Shown one piece after another: positions 46,041 to 55,810 of a stretch of 64,000 nt of DNA. The translations under genes were made by a program, and so were the position numbers. Numbering within the stretch: the stretch's first letter is position 1; each line of letters opens with the position of its first letter. The notes beneath the pieces are model-generated. The model saw only the letters and a program-made list of their open reading frames with translations, did not search any database and was not told the DNA's origin. This stretch comes from Ottelia alismoides. Taxonomy: Eukaryota; Streptophyta; Magnoliopsida; Alismatales; Hydrocharitaceae. The stretch covers positions 1-64,000 of the forward strand of contig JAZKJV010011604.1 of the NCBI GenBank assembly GCA_037367405.1, written 5' to 3'.

Positions 46041-48071
46041 TTGCTCGTCCCCGAGCAACTAAATGAAATGCAAAAGTGAAATGATTTTGGGTTCCATACC
46101 AAGGTCATGAACAAAAGTTGAAAATGGCGCTTGCCTCGACCTTTGGATTAATCATGTGTCGGAACCTTATTGGGATCTGAGTTTAAGACTTAACAGACTT
46201 CAAGTTCCACAAGTCTTCTATTCAAAACTCCTCAACTCACCTAATCAGAACAAGTCTACATACACAAAGTCTAATGACCATGAATCTTTTCATGCAGTGT
46301 AAGTGATAAATGACTCCCCACCTCAGAAGTAACAAAGAAACAACCTCCCCCAACCTGGTAACTCTAATGCCTCGGTCTAGCAACTCTTTCCTCGAGAAGC
46401 GGGGTATTCCCTTCTAAGTTCAAGTTCAACCGGCTCAAGAAGAGGGGGAAGAAGTATAGACTTTTGGAAGCTCAGCCAGTGTAGCCAAGTCTCCCGCTGC
46501 AAGTAACAAGGTGACCACAAGCTTTTGCTTCTCTTGACTACGTATACTCCGGTGGGGTTATTAAATTTTCAATCCGACCAACCACTTTTTTGGAGTTCTT
46601 TTTGGCATTTTTTTTTCTTTTTTTTTCAACAAACATGCCTTTGTACATACATGATGCAGCATAGATATAAGAAATTTCCTCTTGAGCCAGTAGACTATCC
46701 CTCTTTTGAAGCTTTATTGCAACCCACTGCTTCTGTCTTTAGCCTTCATCACCACTAGTCCAAGTTGAGACGCACTTCCTTCACTAGAAGAAGAAGAGAG
46801 GTTCCGCCTAGAAGTACTACCCTCATATGCTACCCCAAGCTAAAGGAAACTGCCTCCTTATCACCTCATCCGTAGAGAGCCATGTGTAAAGTGCTGGTGC
46901 ACGTCAAGCCATTGTCTCTAAGAGTCATGTGTGTGTTGTTAAGTGCTCTACTCAGGCTTGTCAAGATGACATATGAACATAGACTTGCAGACTTAAAGAA
47001 TTAAGTCACCTGACCTGAAAAATCTTAACTCCAGTTCCTATAAGGTTCCTCTGAAATTAGGTGGATTAAGGTCAAATCATTTCCATCCTCAATATCTGCT
47101 CATAATTTGGTCCAGAACCCACTAGCTTTTCACTTTGCATAAGCAACGTATGCAGATGAGATGTCATGTTATGAATGAAATGCAAGACTTTTTTTTTAAA
47201 ATGCAGGATAATATGCAAGAGTAAATAAGAAGCCAATTTGTTTTATTTTTCTGGTATACAACAATCTCTTTTTTTTTATTATTTACAACAATCTTTAGTT
47301 GATATAATTTGTACATAGTATACACGATTTTTTTAGTATACACCCTATTTTACAACAAATTTTACAAAAGTATGTTTTACAAGAATTTTACAAATTTTTA
47401 TACAAGTATTATACATATAGTACATATTATACAAGTATACAAAAAAATATTTTTTTTCTTTTTTTTCTTTTTTGTTTTTTCAATTTTTACCCACCCGTAA
47501 TTATTGCAAAATATATACAAAAATACGCGAAAATACGTGAAAGTACGAGCTATGGGTAAAGTATATATGTAATATATACACGCCCCCCTATACTTAGCGT
47601 GTGCTATGTCCTCAGAGCACGAAAGCGACTAAAAAGACATAGCTCGGGCTAAGCGTAGGAGAGCTAAAATTACAAAAGTGTAGAAGTCGTCTCGCCCTCC
47701 CTATACTTAGGCTCTGACAGTCTAAGTGTAGAAGAAGATCAAAAATGGGGCGGACGAGGTTAAGAGGGGAAATGGATGAGTATACAATGCGGGCATCGGT
47801 CCCCCCTATACTTAGGCTTAGGTCAGCCTAAGTATAGGTAGGAAATGAGTATGAGGACCAATGTGATCTGGAGAATGTACAGTGAACCGACTTAGGTGAC
47901 CCTTCCCCCTATACTTAGGATCTGGTTATCCTAAGTATAGTCCAAGATAGTGATCTGATGAGGCGGGGATGGGTTACTAAAGTCGCGGGAGAAAGGGTAG
48001 GTTGTACAAGAATGATGATATATACAGATGAGTCGGTCTGAATCTTTCGAGATGCTGCGGATGGCTGGAGT
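46041..48071 (-). mobile_element. Ath-F: 3' non-coding region
   Basis: About 2 kb without a credible reading frame. Blocks at 46400-46510 and 46990-47080 are conserved in Ath-Z, Ath-B and Ath-D; 47180-47520 is AT-rich. The hairpin array follows. No env-like protein. The short ORFs (46525-46758, 47309-47500, 47915-48151) are not conserved. Confidence 0.85.
47588..47940 (-). repeat. Array of four PPT-bearing stem-loops (H1-H4) in Ath-F
   Basis: H1 47588-47658: long arms (CTATACTTAGCGTGTGCTAT against GACATAGC...GCTAAGCGTAG) around a loop of about 28 bases. H2 47701-47731: CTATACTTAGGCT with AGTCTAAGTGTAG. H3 47806-47837: CTATACTTAGGCT-TAGGTC-AGCCTAAGTATAG, perfect. H4 47909-47940: CTATACTTAGGAT-CTGGTT-ATCCTAAGTATAG, perfect. 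H1, H3 and H4 are preceded by five or six C, giving AAGTATAGGGGG in element sense; H2 has GGGAGGG. Arm changes are often compensated between H2/H4-type (GGAT/ATCC) and H3-type (GGCT/AGCC). Confidence 0.95.
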
Positions 48072-50327
48072 TCACTGCTGCAAGGTCTCATACGCGGCTT
48101 GATGTGAATCTGCTGTATCTGTCTCGCGCATGAATACAATCTCCTCGACATGGACTAACTGCTCATTGGATTCGACGAAGTGTTTCAACAGCTGTCCATT
48201 CACTAGGAATGTCGGTGCGTCGTCTGCGAGATCTGAGATCTCGACACATCCACTATCATGCACCGTACGGACGACAAATGGTCCCGTCCACTTAGACTTC
48301 AACTTGCCTTGGAAAATCTTCAGCCTAGCATTGAACAACCATATCTTCTGTCCAGGAACAAAGGTCTTTCGTCTGATATATCTATCATGCCAACGCTTCA
48401 CCTTGTCCTTGTACACCAAACTGTTGTCGTATGCTCGGTTTCTGACTTCCACAAGCTCATTAAGATCCATGTCTCTCTGTTTCTGACCTAGGTGTGTGTT
48501 CCAGTTGACCTTCTTTATTGCCCATTCTGATTTGTGCACTAACTCTGCGGGCAAATGGCATGGCTTTCCGAATACCATTCGGAATGGGGAGGTGCCTAAC
48601 GGTGTCTTGTAAGCCGTCCTATACGCCCAGAGAACTTGATCCAAGATCTGAGACCAGTCCTTCCTGTCTGGGCGGACAAGCTTTTGCAATATGGTTTTCA
48701 CCTCCCTATTCGACACCTCAGCCATACCATTGGTTTGTGGGTGGTAAGGACTCGCGACACGGTGTTCGATGCCGTAGTCCTTCAGGAGTTTCTTCACCTC
48801 CCGATTCACAAAGTGGCTACCCCCGTCTGATATCATCATTTTGGGGATCCCGAACCTAGAGATTATGTGCTCTCTGATAAATTTACAGACAGTCCAGCTG
48901 TCTGCGGCTCGGGTCGGGATAGCCTCCACCCATCTGGACAGATAATCAACCGCAAGAAGGATGTATTCGAATCCGTGGCTGACAGGGAATGGGCCCATGA
49001 AATCGATGCCCCAGGCGTCAAAGACATCACAAATGATGACCGGCTGCATTGGCATCTCATCCTTGGAACCAACGGTTCCTCCCATTCTCTGGCAGACTGG
49101 ACACGACTTCGCGAAGGCGGTGGCATCGCGAAACAGAGTCGGCCAGTAGAAGCCACACTGAAGTACCTTCCATGCGGTCCTCTTCCCGGAGTGGTGTCCT
49201 CCTGCCTCTAAGCTATGGCATAAAGAAAGGACACTCTGGTATTCCTCCTGAGGAATACAACGTCTCCAGACACAATCCGGTCCTTCAAAGAAAAGGATCG
49301 GATCCTCCCAATGGTAGTGTCTAGCGTCCGACTTTAGTCGGTCGATTTGGCTCTTGGGCCAATCTTCGGGAACTTTCTTGGAGACAAGATAATTCACGAT
49401 ATTGGCGTACCACGGGAGTGAGTCGATAACAAAAATCGACTCGTCAGGGAAGGAGTCTCGAATTGGTGAAACCTCGGAAGTATTAAGATCTTCGAGACGA
49501 GACAGGTGATCGGCCACTACGTTCTTCTTACCAGGTTTATCACGGATATCCAAATCAAACTCCTGGATAAGTAAAATCCAACGAAGAAGACGCGCCTTTG
49601 CGTCCTTCTTCTCCATTAAATATCGTAGTGTCGTGTGGTTTGTGAACACAGTTACCTTGGATCCGATTAGGTGAGATCTGAATTTGTCCAAGGCAAACAC
49701 TACTGCAAGCATTTCCTTTTCTGTAACTGTATAGTTACGCTGAGCAGAATCAAGCACTTTGCTTGCGTAGTGAATTGCAAACGGGACGCCATCTCTTCTT
49801 TGTCCCAATACAGCCCCAACAGCATAATCGGAGGCGTCCGTCATGATCTCAAAAGATAGAGACCAATCTGGGGCTTGTAAGATGGGTGCGTCCATGATCA
49901 TTCCTTGTAGAAGCTTAAAGGCCTCAAGACATTTGTGATCTACAATAAACTCTGTGTCTTTGCCTAAAAGCTCAGTTAGCGGTCGGGCAATCTTAGAAAA
50001 ATCCTTAATAAATCTTCGATAAAATCCGACATGCCCGAGGAACGACCGCAACTGCCTTATGTTGGTTGGTGGCTGGAGTCGTCTGATCACGTCCACCTTG
50101 GCCGGGTCAACCTCCATTCCTCTCTTGGAGATGACATGCCCCAACACTATGCCCTCCGTCACCATGAAGTGACTTTTCTCCCAGGAGAGCACCAGATTGA
50201 CCTCACAACATCTTTTTGAGGACTCGGTCCAGATTCCTAAGACAGGAATCAAAAGAATCGCCGTGGACCGAGAAGTCGTCCATGAAGACTTCCAGGAATT
50301 CGCCGACCATTTCGGTGAATACGGCAA
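48072..50327 (-). pseudogene. Ath-F pol: RT C-terminus, RNase H, integrase
   Basis: 751-residue frame; the first 37 or so residues are RT read in the wrong frame, and homology begins at [17 protein letters not shown] (near 50216). RT thumb [13 protein letters not shown] follows. RNase H: Asp164 (MTDAS), Glu203 (VTEKE), Asn230 in FTNH where Asp is expected, Asp273 (VADHLSR). Integrase: zinc-binding His residues in [13 protein letters not shown] and the pair CPVCQRMGG, catalytic Asp442 (GIDFMGP), Asp501 (ISDGG) and Glu537 (MAEVSNRE), spacing DD35E. The C-terminal domain has KWTGPFVVR and VNGQLLKHF. Integrase looks intact; RNase H should be impaired. The frame is +1 relative to upstream RT. Confidence 0.95.
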
Positions 50328-50922
50328 TCATGCACCTTTGAAAAGTACCTGGAGCATTGCATAGCCCAAAAGGCATGCGCCTGAAAGCATAGGTACCAAA
50401 GGGGCATGTGAACGTGGTCTTTTCCTGGTCCTCCGGAGCTATGGCCACTTGATTGTAGCCCGAGAACCCATCCAGGAAGCAGAAGAATTCTTTCCCTGCT
50501 AATCTTTCTAGGATCTGATCAATGAATGGTAGGGGGAAATGATCCTTCTTCGTCGCGGCATTCAAGCGTCTGTAATCCACACAGACGCGCCATGACGTGG
50601 GTACTCTCGTCACGATCTCCTCTTCGTCCTCGTTGGTGGTCGTCTGAATTCCCGACTTTTTCGGGACAACATGGATTGGGGCCACCCACTTAGAGTCGGA
50701 GATTGGGTAAATGAAACCCGCGTCGCACCATTTTTCTATCTCCTTTTTCACAACCTCTCGTAAATTTGGATTCAACCGGCGTTGGAATTCACGAGAGGGT
50801 TTGGCTTCGTTCTCCAAGTAAATATGGTGCGAACACAGAGCGGGATTTATCCCGTGGAGATCGGAAATGCTCCAGCCTATTGCCTTGCGGTTCTTCTCCA
50901 GGATCTCTAGCAAGCGAGATTC
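50203..50922 (-). pseudogene. Ath-F reverse transcriptase, N-terminal part
   Basis: 236-residue frame from the RT entry (LEILEKNRKAIGWSISDLHG) through FIYPISDSKWVAPIHVVPKK, CVDYRRLN, DHFPLPFIDQ, FLDGFSGYNQ, RMPFGLCNAPGTFQRC to the catalytic [12 protein letters not shown], with both Asp present. It shares its frame with Gag and protease but is cut from protease by a TAG at 50923-50925. It ends after RVLKK because the A-run at about 50214-50218 has one base too many relative to Ath-D and to the downstream frame. Confidence 0.95.
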
Positions 50923-52437
50923 CTACTCCTCGGTCAATTGCGAACTGATAATGACCGGAAATTTCTTGTCTTGGCCCGCAAGGAAGGCATATTTCAGAGT
51001 TGTGGGTAAAGGTTTGAGTTCAGGAATAGTGTGATCGTCTAAAAGGTCTGGCTCAATCTGATCTGGTTCGGTGTTGGAAGTGGCTGGATCATGTTCTGTA
51101 ATAGCTGCCACCAAGCGCGGCTCTGGAGTCGGATCGTCAAAATTTTCCATACAATCGGCAAACGCCTCGTCCGACTCGTCATCCTCATCTTCCGATTGTC
51201 CTAAGGATGTAAGGACTGACAGGCCCAACTGGGCCTCTACGTCATCGAAGATGTAGGGCGATGCAGGTTCATAGCTGTACTCGTTCCTCAGGATCTCGCA
51301 AACTGACTCATGCACTGGATCATCTTCAAAGGAGATGAACGTATTGATGCTGGCTGGGTTCTGTTTCCATGGCCCAACTACGTCTACATGTTCACAGTCT
51401 GTCTCGGTAGAAGAGTACTCGGTGCTGGATTCAGAGTCCGGTCTCTGCCATCTCGTCTGCTTCATCTCTAGTTCCTCATCTCCGCCGGGAGTTTGGAACT
51501 GAATCTTCCCAGTCTTATAATCAAATAAGGCCCCCGCAGTTCTGAGGAAAGGCCTACCTAAAATGATCTGGGAATCTCTCCAATTACGAGGGGTTTCCAT
51601 ATCCAGGACAGTAAAGTCCACCATGTATTCTTGTCCCTCGACTCTGATCACAATGTTCCTTAACTCTCCTTGGGACCTCTTAGTGGATTTGTCAGCAAAC
51701 TGTAGAATAGCTCTAGATTTCCTAAGAGGTCCGAGATTAAGCTGCTCATAGAGGGTCGTGGGCATTAAGTTAATCGAGGAACCATTGTCCAGGAGACTGC
51801 GTGCAAACGTAATGTCATCAACATGACTCTCTACATAGTGTGCACCCATGTCTCTTCGTTTCCGAGGAAACGAGTTCTGTATTGCACAAGTCGTGGCTAC
51901 TGATAGAACGTGTTTCTCAACACGGCTTTTGGTCTTCCTGCTAACCCTAGTAGGTGTGCATCTCACCTTAAGGTATTTTTGGAATGCAGGGGTTATTTCC
52001 ACGAACTTGTCAAAAGGGATTGTGACCTTGATGTGTTTATTACAGAATTCAGCCATCTCAGGGTCATCTTTTTGGATTTTTTGGATTTTCTTCTTTCCAC
52101 CCTTGAGAGCTTGGGGGAAAGGGATTATTAACTCAGGTTCTGGAACTGAAATATTTTCATTAGCTGCTGGAACTGAGTTCTGAACAAGACTCTGACTCGG
52201 ACTTTTACACAGACTCTGACTCGGACTCTGACAAACAGAAAAATGCTTAGGCGAAACCGGTGATGCTTCTTCCGCTTCTTCTGGATGGTCCTCCTCAGAT
52301 GGAGGTGCGGGCTCATCGGTATCGTCTGACTCTAAAGGGATGCGGGAATGCTGCTTCGAGAACTCAGATGTCCTCTTCTTCCGTTGGGGATGGTGGTGGG
52401 GATGCTCCTCCTCTTCTTCCTCCGAATTCTCCTCAGG
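50923..52437 (-). pseudogene. Ath-F aspartic protease and acidic linker
   Basis: The open frame runs from just after the gag stop; the first Met-led part is 377 residues (from 52056). Order: acidic Pro/Ser-rich segment, KVTIPFDKFVEITPAFQKYL, basic block RVSRKTKSRVEKHVLSVAT, protease active site SLLDNGSSINLM (Asp90; DNG rather than DSG or DTG), QIILGRPFLRTAGALFDY, then a Ser/Asp/Glu-rich linker (SSTEYSSTETD, SEDEDDESDEAFAD) and LPTTLKYAFLAGQ. It ends at TAG 50923-50925. The protease matures the polyprotein in the virus-like particle. Confidence 0.9.
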
Positions 52438-54441
52438 TCAATTCTCGGAGGTTCCTTCCTTTTGTGCCCGTGCCCGATCAGGTATGGTCACGGTCCTTCC
52501 GCTCCTGAGGGACATATGATTAACATTATCGTACGAAAGGATCTCATGTTCAGATAGATAATTATCTGAATAATATACCTGATCTCGAGGTCGGTTCTGG
52601 CCCTGGTGCATGCTGTTCGGATTGGCCTGAACCTGTGCGGGAATTGGGGTCCTTGGCGCCATTTGTTGGTCCTGGGCACAAGAAACCCGATTGATGTCGG
52701 TTCTCATATCCAAGTAGTCATTCTGTATCTGTTGGACCCTATCGGACAGGGTCTGAATCGCCAAGGTGAGTGACTCCAATTCGGTGGGCTGGGCTTGTTG
52801 CTGTGTTGATGCCGTCCTATATTGGCCCTGCTGGACATGCCGATACTGCTGCTGGTGAGACGGTGCTGGCCCCTGCTGGTAGGTGCGCTGCTGCGGCTGG
52901 TACCCATGTTCTGGCCTGGACTGGTATCGCGGGATTGTGACGGGCCTGGTCTCTTGGTAGACTGGGGTGGGGCGGTGTGCCTGATCCTTCCCCATCTCGA
53001 TTTGCCGGACTAGCGGGTCCCGGCTATACCAAAGCCCGTTGATCTCGTATACAGGCGGAGGCTCCTCATATTCCGTTTCCACTGGTGGGGGTGCATGATG
53101 GTTCGGCTGGGTATAAGTCTGATCCCAGCTACTCTGAGACCCTGGTGCCTGTTCCTGTACAAGATGGACTCGGTGTACAGGTACAGGTGGTGCAGAAGGG
53201 GTGGGTAGCTTAATCTTAGCTACCTTTTCAGAGAGTTCCTCCACTTTCTTGGGAAGGCTCGAAAGAGACTCCATCTCCGCGACTCTCTTGTGGATCTGCT
53301 CGACCATGGTAAGCTTGTCGGCTATCATCCCCATGCTAGGGATGAGGTCCTCAGTCAGATCTGCAACAGTCCTTCTAGTTGTCTCATTGGATAAGATTGA
53401 GGGAGACAACTGATAGGCCCTTGTGGCTTGTGACCTGCCGGTTTCTGCCATCTGCTCTAGGACCTTCCATACAGCATGCTCGTTTTTGTTCAGATAGCTT
53501 CCTCCACAGGCTGCACTGACCAACCCCTGCATCTCTGGGGTTAAACCACAGATCAAGGTCTGGACTAAGATCGCTTTTGAAATGCCGTGGCATGGGCATT
53601 CCTGTACTAAGTCATTGAACCTGTCCCAAGCCTCATGGAACGGTTCGCTGGCTCCTTGAGCAAAGCTGGCGATCTTTGTTCTCATCTGATTAGTTGTACT
53701 GAGAGGGTAGAACTTCTTCAAGAAAAGGTCCTTGAACTGCATCCATGTAGTACATACCACCCCTAAGTTTTTCAGCCAATGAGCAGCCTTATCACCTAGG
53801 GCAAAAGGGATGGCCTTCAGCCGAATATAATCTTGGCCAACATTGGGATGGCTAAGATTATTGCACACCAACTCGAAGTCACGGAGGAAAGTGTATGGTT
53901 CTTCATTAAGGTTTCCGTTGAACTTCGGAAGCAGAGTAAGGAAGTGGGGCTTCAGCTCAAATGCCTGGGCGGGAACTGCAGGTGCCAACCAGTTCTGAAT
54001 CTCGTTCTCCGCCGGGTTATAGGTATCAACCATTGGTCGGTCGATTCCTTCTGCTGCTATGATCTGTCCCATCCGCGCCGTGAGATCTGCATTCCTCTGT
54101 TCGGCTTCAGCGAGGCGGGCAAGAATCTGTTTAATTTGTTCCTCGTCTGGTGGAACTTTAGGCGGCATCTCGTCCTCTAGTTCTGGGGATTGGAAAATAA
54201 GACCGGTGTTAGAGGGCAAATCAAGGAAGGGATTACCGAGGCAATGATCTTCCTCGGTAATCTCGGAGGAGATAAAAGGGTTGGTTTGAGAGTAACCACC
54301 CTGAGCATGTGGGAACCAGGATTCAAGAGGGTCATGAGTCCTGGGTGGTCCAAGGTGCGCTCGGACCGAGGAAGACGAGTTACTTGGGGGACTCATAGAG
54401 AGATCAGTGAATAGTGCGTCGAGATCTCCCCAATCACTCAT
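52438..54441 (-). CDS. Ath-F Gag
   Basis: 667 residues from the Met at 54441 (MSDWGDLDALF); the frame is open 19 codons further up but Ath-D Gag also starts at MSD. Residues about 155-335 form the retrotransposon capsid domain (LLPKFNGNLNEEPYTFLRDF, WLKNLGVVCTTWMQFKDLFL, FNDLVQECPCHGISK, AACGGSYLNK). A predicted coiled coil follows (MIADKLTMVEQIHKRVAEM). The C-terminal third is rich in Gln, Pro and Tyr and ends with NPNSMHQGQ and SLRSGRTV, the usual Athila Gag end. No CCHC zinc knuckle. Gag closes at TGA 52438-52440, in frame with the protease; Ath-D has no stop at the equivalent place. Gag itself looks complete. Confidence 0.93.
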   Translation of the reverse strand: MSDWGDLDALFTDLSMSPPSNSSSSVRAHLGPPRTHDPLESWFPHAQGGYSQTNPFISSEITEEDHCLGNPFLDLPSNTGLIFQSPELEDEMPPKVPPDEEQIKQILARLAEAEQRNADLTARMGQIIAAEGIDRPMVDTYNPAENEIQNWLAPAVPAQAFELKPHFLTLLPKFNGNLNEEPYTFLRDFELVCNNLSHPNVGQDYIRLKAIPFALGDKAAHWLKNLGVVCTTWMQFKDLFLKKFYPLSTTNQMRTKIASFAQGASEPFHEAWDRFNDLVQECPCHGISKAILVQTLICGLTPEMQGLVSAACGGSYLNKNEHAVWKVLEQMAETGRSQATRAYQLSPSILSNETTRRTVADLTEDLIPSMGMIADKLTMVEQIHKRVAEMESLSSLPKKVEELSEKVAKIKLPTPSAPPVPVHRVHLVQEQAPGSQSSWDQTYTQPNHHAPPPVETEYEEPPPVYEINGLWYSRDPLVRQIEMGKDQAHRPTPVYQETRPVTIPRYQSRPEHGYQPQQRTYQQGPAPSHQQQYRHVQQGQYRTASTQQQAQPTELESLTLAIQTLSDRVQQIQNDYLDMRTDINRVSCAQDQQMAPRTPIPAQVQANPNSMHQGQNRPRDQVYYSDNYLSEHEILSYDNVNHMSLRSGRTVTIPDRARAQKEGTSEN

Positions 54442-55789
54442 CTTGATGAGGGAAGAAGATAGGATTTTACTCCTACCTGAAGCAAGCAACAAGAACAATC
54501 CAAGACCCTGGGTTCATACTCAACACAGTGAAGGACCCAAAGTTGAGTCCAATTTATCTTGTAGTTTTTAAGTGTGATATTCAAGCAAAAATAGCAAGGA
54601 TTACGCGGCCTAGAGGAAAGTCGGCTTAGAGCCGGATGCGTCTTCCCTGTTTATCCTGTCGCCTAAGATACCGTCGATCCTCCCTTTCTTTGCTCCTATC
54701 CGGAGTGGGGACTCAATGACGTGCCCCTATCTACCTGCACTGAGGCGGAGGCTGACAAAGCTTTTAGGCCTTGTCGCAGAGTACCGCTGGTTCGCCCCTA
54801 TCTACCTGTGAGGGCGAAGGCTACTTGGTACTTATTAAAGAGTTTAAAAATATCCCACTCGTGATAATTGCTAAGATCAGTTGGCTCGTGATATGAAAGG
54901 CGGGGATTTGGGCTCTGCCTTAAGGTGTTCACACACACTCAAGTACCCTCACTCAGCCTGAATACAAGATCGGGGATTAATCTCCCGCAAACAATTTTCA
55001 GATTTTATTCTCTTTTTTTGGTCAATACTATTAGCAGTCCCGATTTTTAAAGTTAAGTTATCACTGCAATTAGTCCACCACAAAACACGCCTATCGGACA
55101 GTCACAATTTCCTTTTTAATTTAAGTGAGAAAATCAGAGGGAGAAATCGAGAAAAGCCGATGCACGAAAAATCGATGATGCTATGCCGAGTAGAGAATAC
55201 TTACAGTGATCCCTTCGCTTTTTTATGCAGGATGCAATACAGAATTGAAAACTTTACTCTACATGCAAATGCAAGCGATGAAAAGCCGCTCCTAGACAGG
55301 CAGTTCTATTAGCGTGAAGAACAGTTTAAATTTGACTAAGTACTGCGGTCTAGGTGCGTCTTTTAAGTGTATTGTGTGGTCCTATTGATTACGAGCACAA
55401 ACAAGTCCTAGAGTGGCTCGAGGAGCCGCTAGTGCAAGCTAAGTTACAATTCACCCACACAGCACACGGGACACAGTTTCACTATCTTTACACACGCGAG
55501 ATCCCAAACGGGAACCGCTGGAAATGATGCGAGAAAAAATATGTGGAAATGAATGAGATTACAGGTTCTCTCAAATCACTCAAACAAATTCGAATGCGTG
55601 TTCCTCGAAGCGTCTTCGACTCCGGTGTCCCTCGCACAAAAACAAGTTGAGGTCAGATCAAGAACGACACAAAAAATGCGAAAATTTAAAAGACAGAGAA
55701 ATATTCACAAGAAAAACCGGGGGTCAGACTACCCGGGGAAGGAAAATCAAACACTCAAAAATTAGCTAAGAATTAACCTAAGCCGTGCC
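54442..55789 (-). mobile_element. Ath-F: 5' leader (untranslated)
   Basis: About 1.35 kb between PBS and gag, expected to hold packaging and dimerisation signals. It includes the repeated word CCCCTATCTACCTG (54724 and 54795) and a hairpin TTCGCCC-N14-GGGCGAA (54791-54818), and shares AGCAGTCCCGATTTT with Ath-D. No coding region. Confidence 0.85.
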
Positions 55790-55807
55790 TCCCCGGCAAC
55801 GGCGCCA
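55790..55807 (-). other. tRNA-Asp primer-binding site of Ath-F
   Basis: The plus strand reads TCCCCGGCAACGGCGCCA, an exact match to the 3' end of plant tRNA-Asp including CCA. It is separated from the LTR by three bases (TCT). Confidence 0.97.
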
Positions 55808-55810
55808 TCT

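Noticed and set aside
46041..48071. Possible env-like gene downstream of pol, as in some Athila elements
   Set aside because: No frame over about 80 residues, no signal peptide or transmembrane pattern, and no shared protein with Ath-D.
48130..48859. Plus-strand ORFs opposite Ath-F integrase
   Set aside because: Antisense shadows of the integrase frame; no domain of their own.
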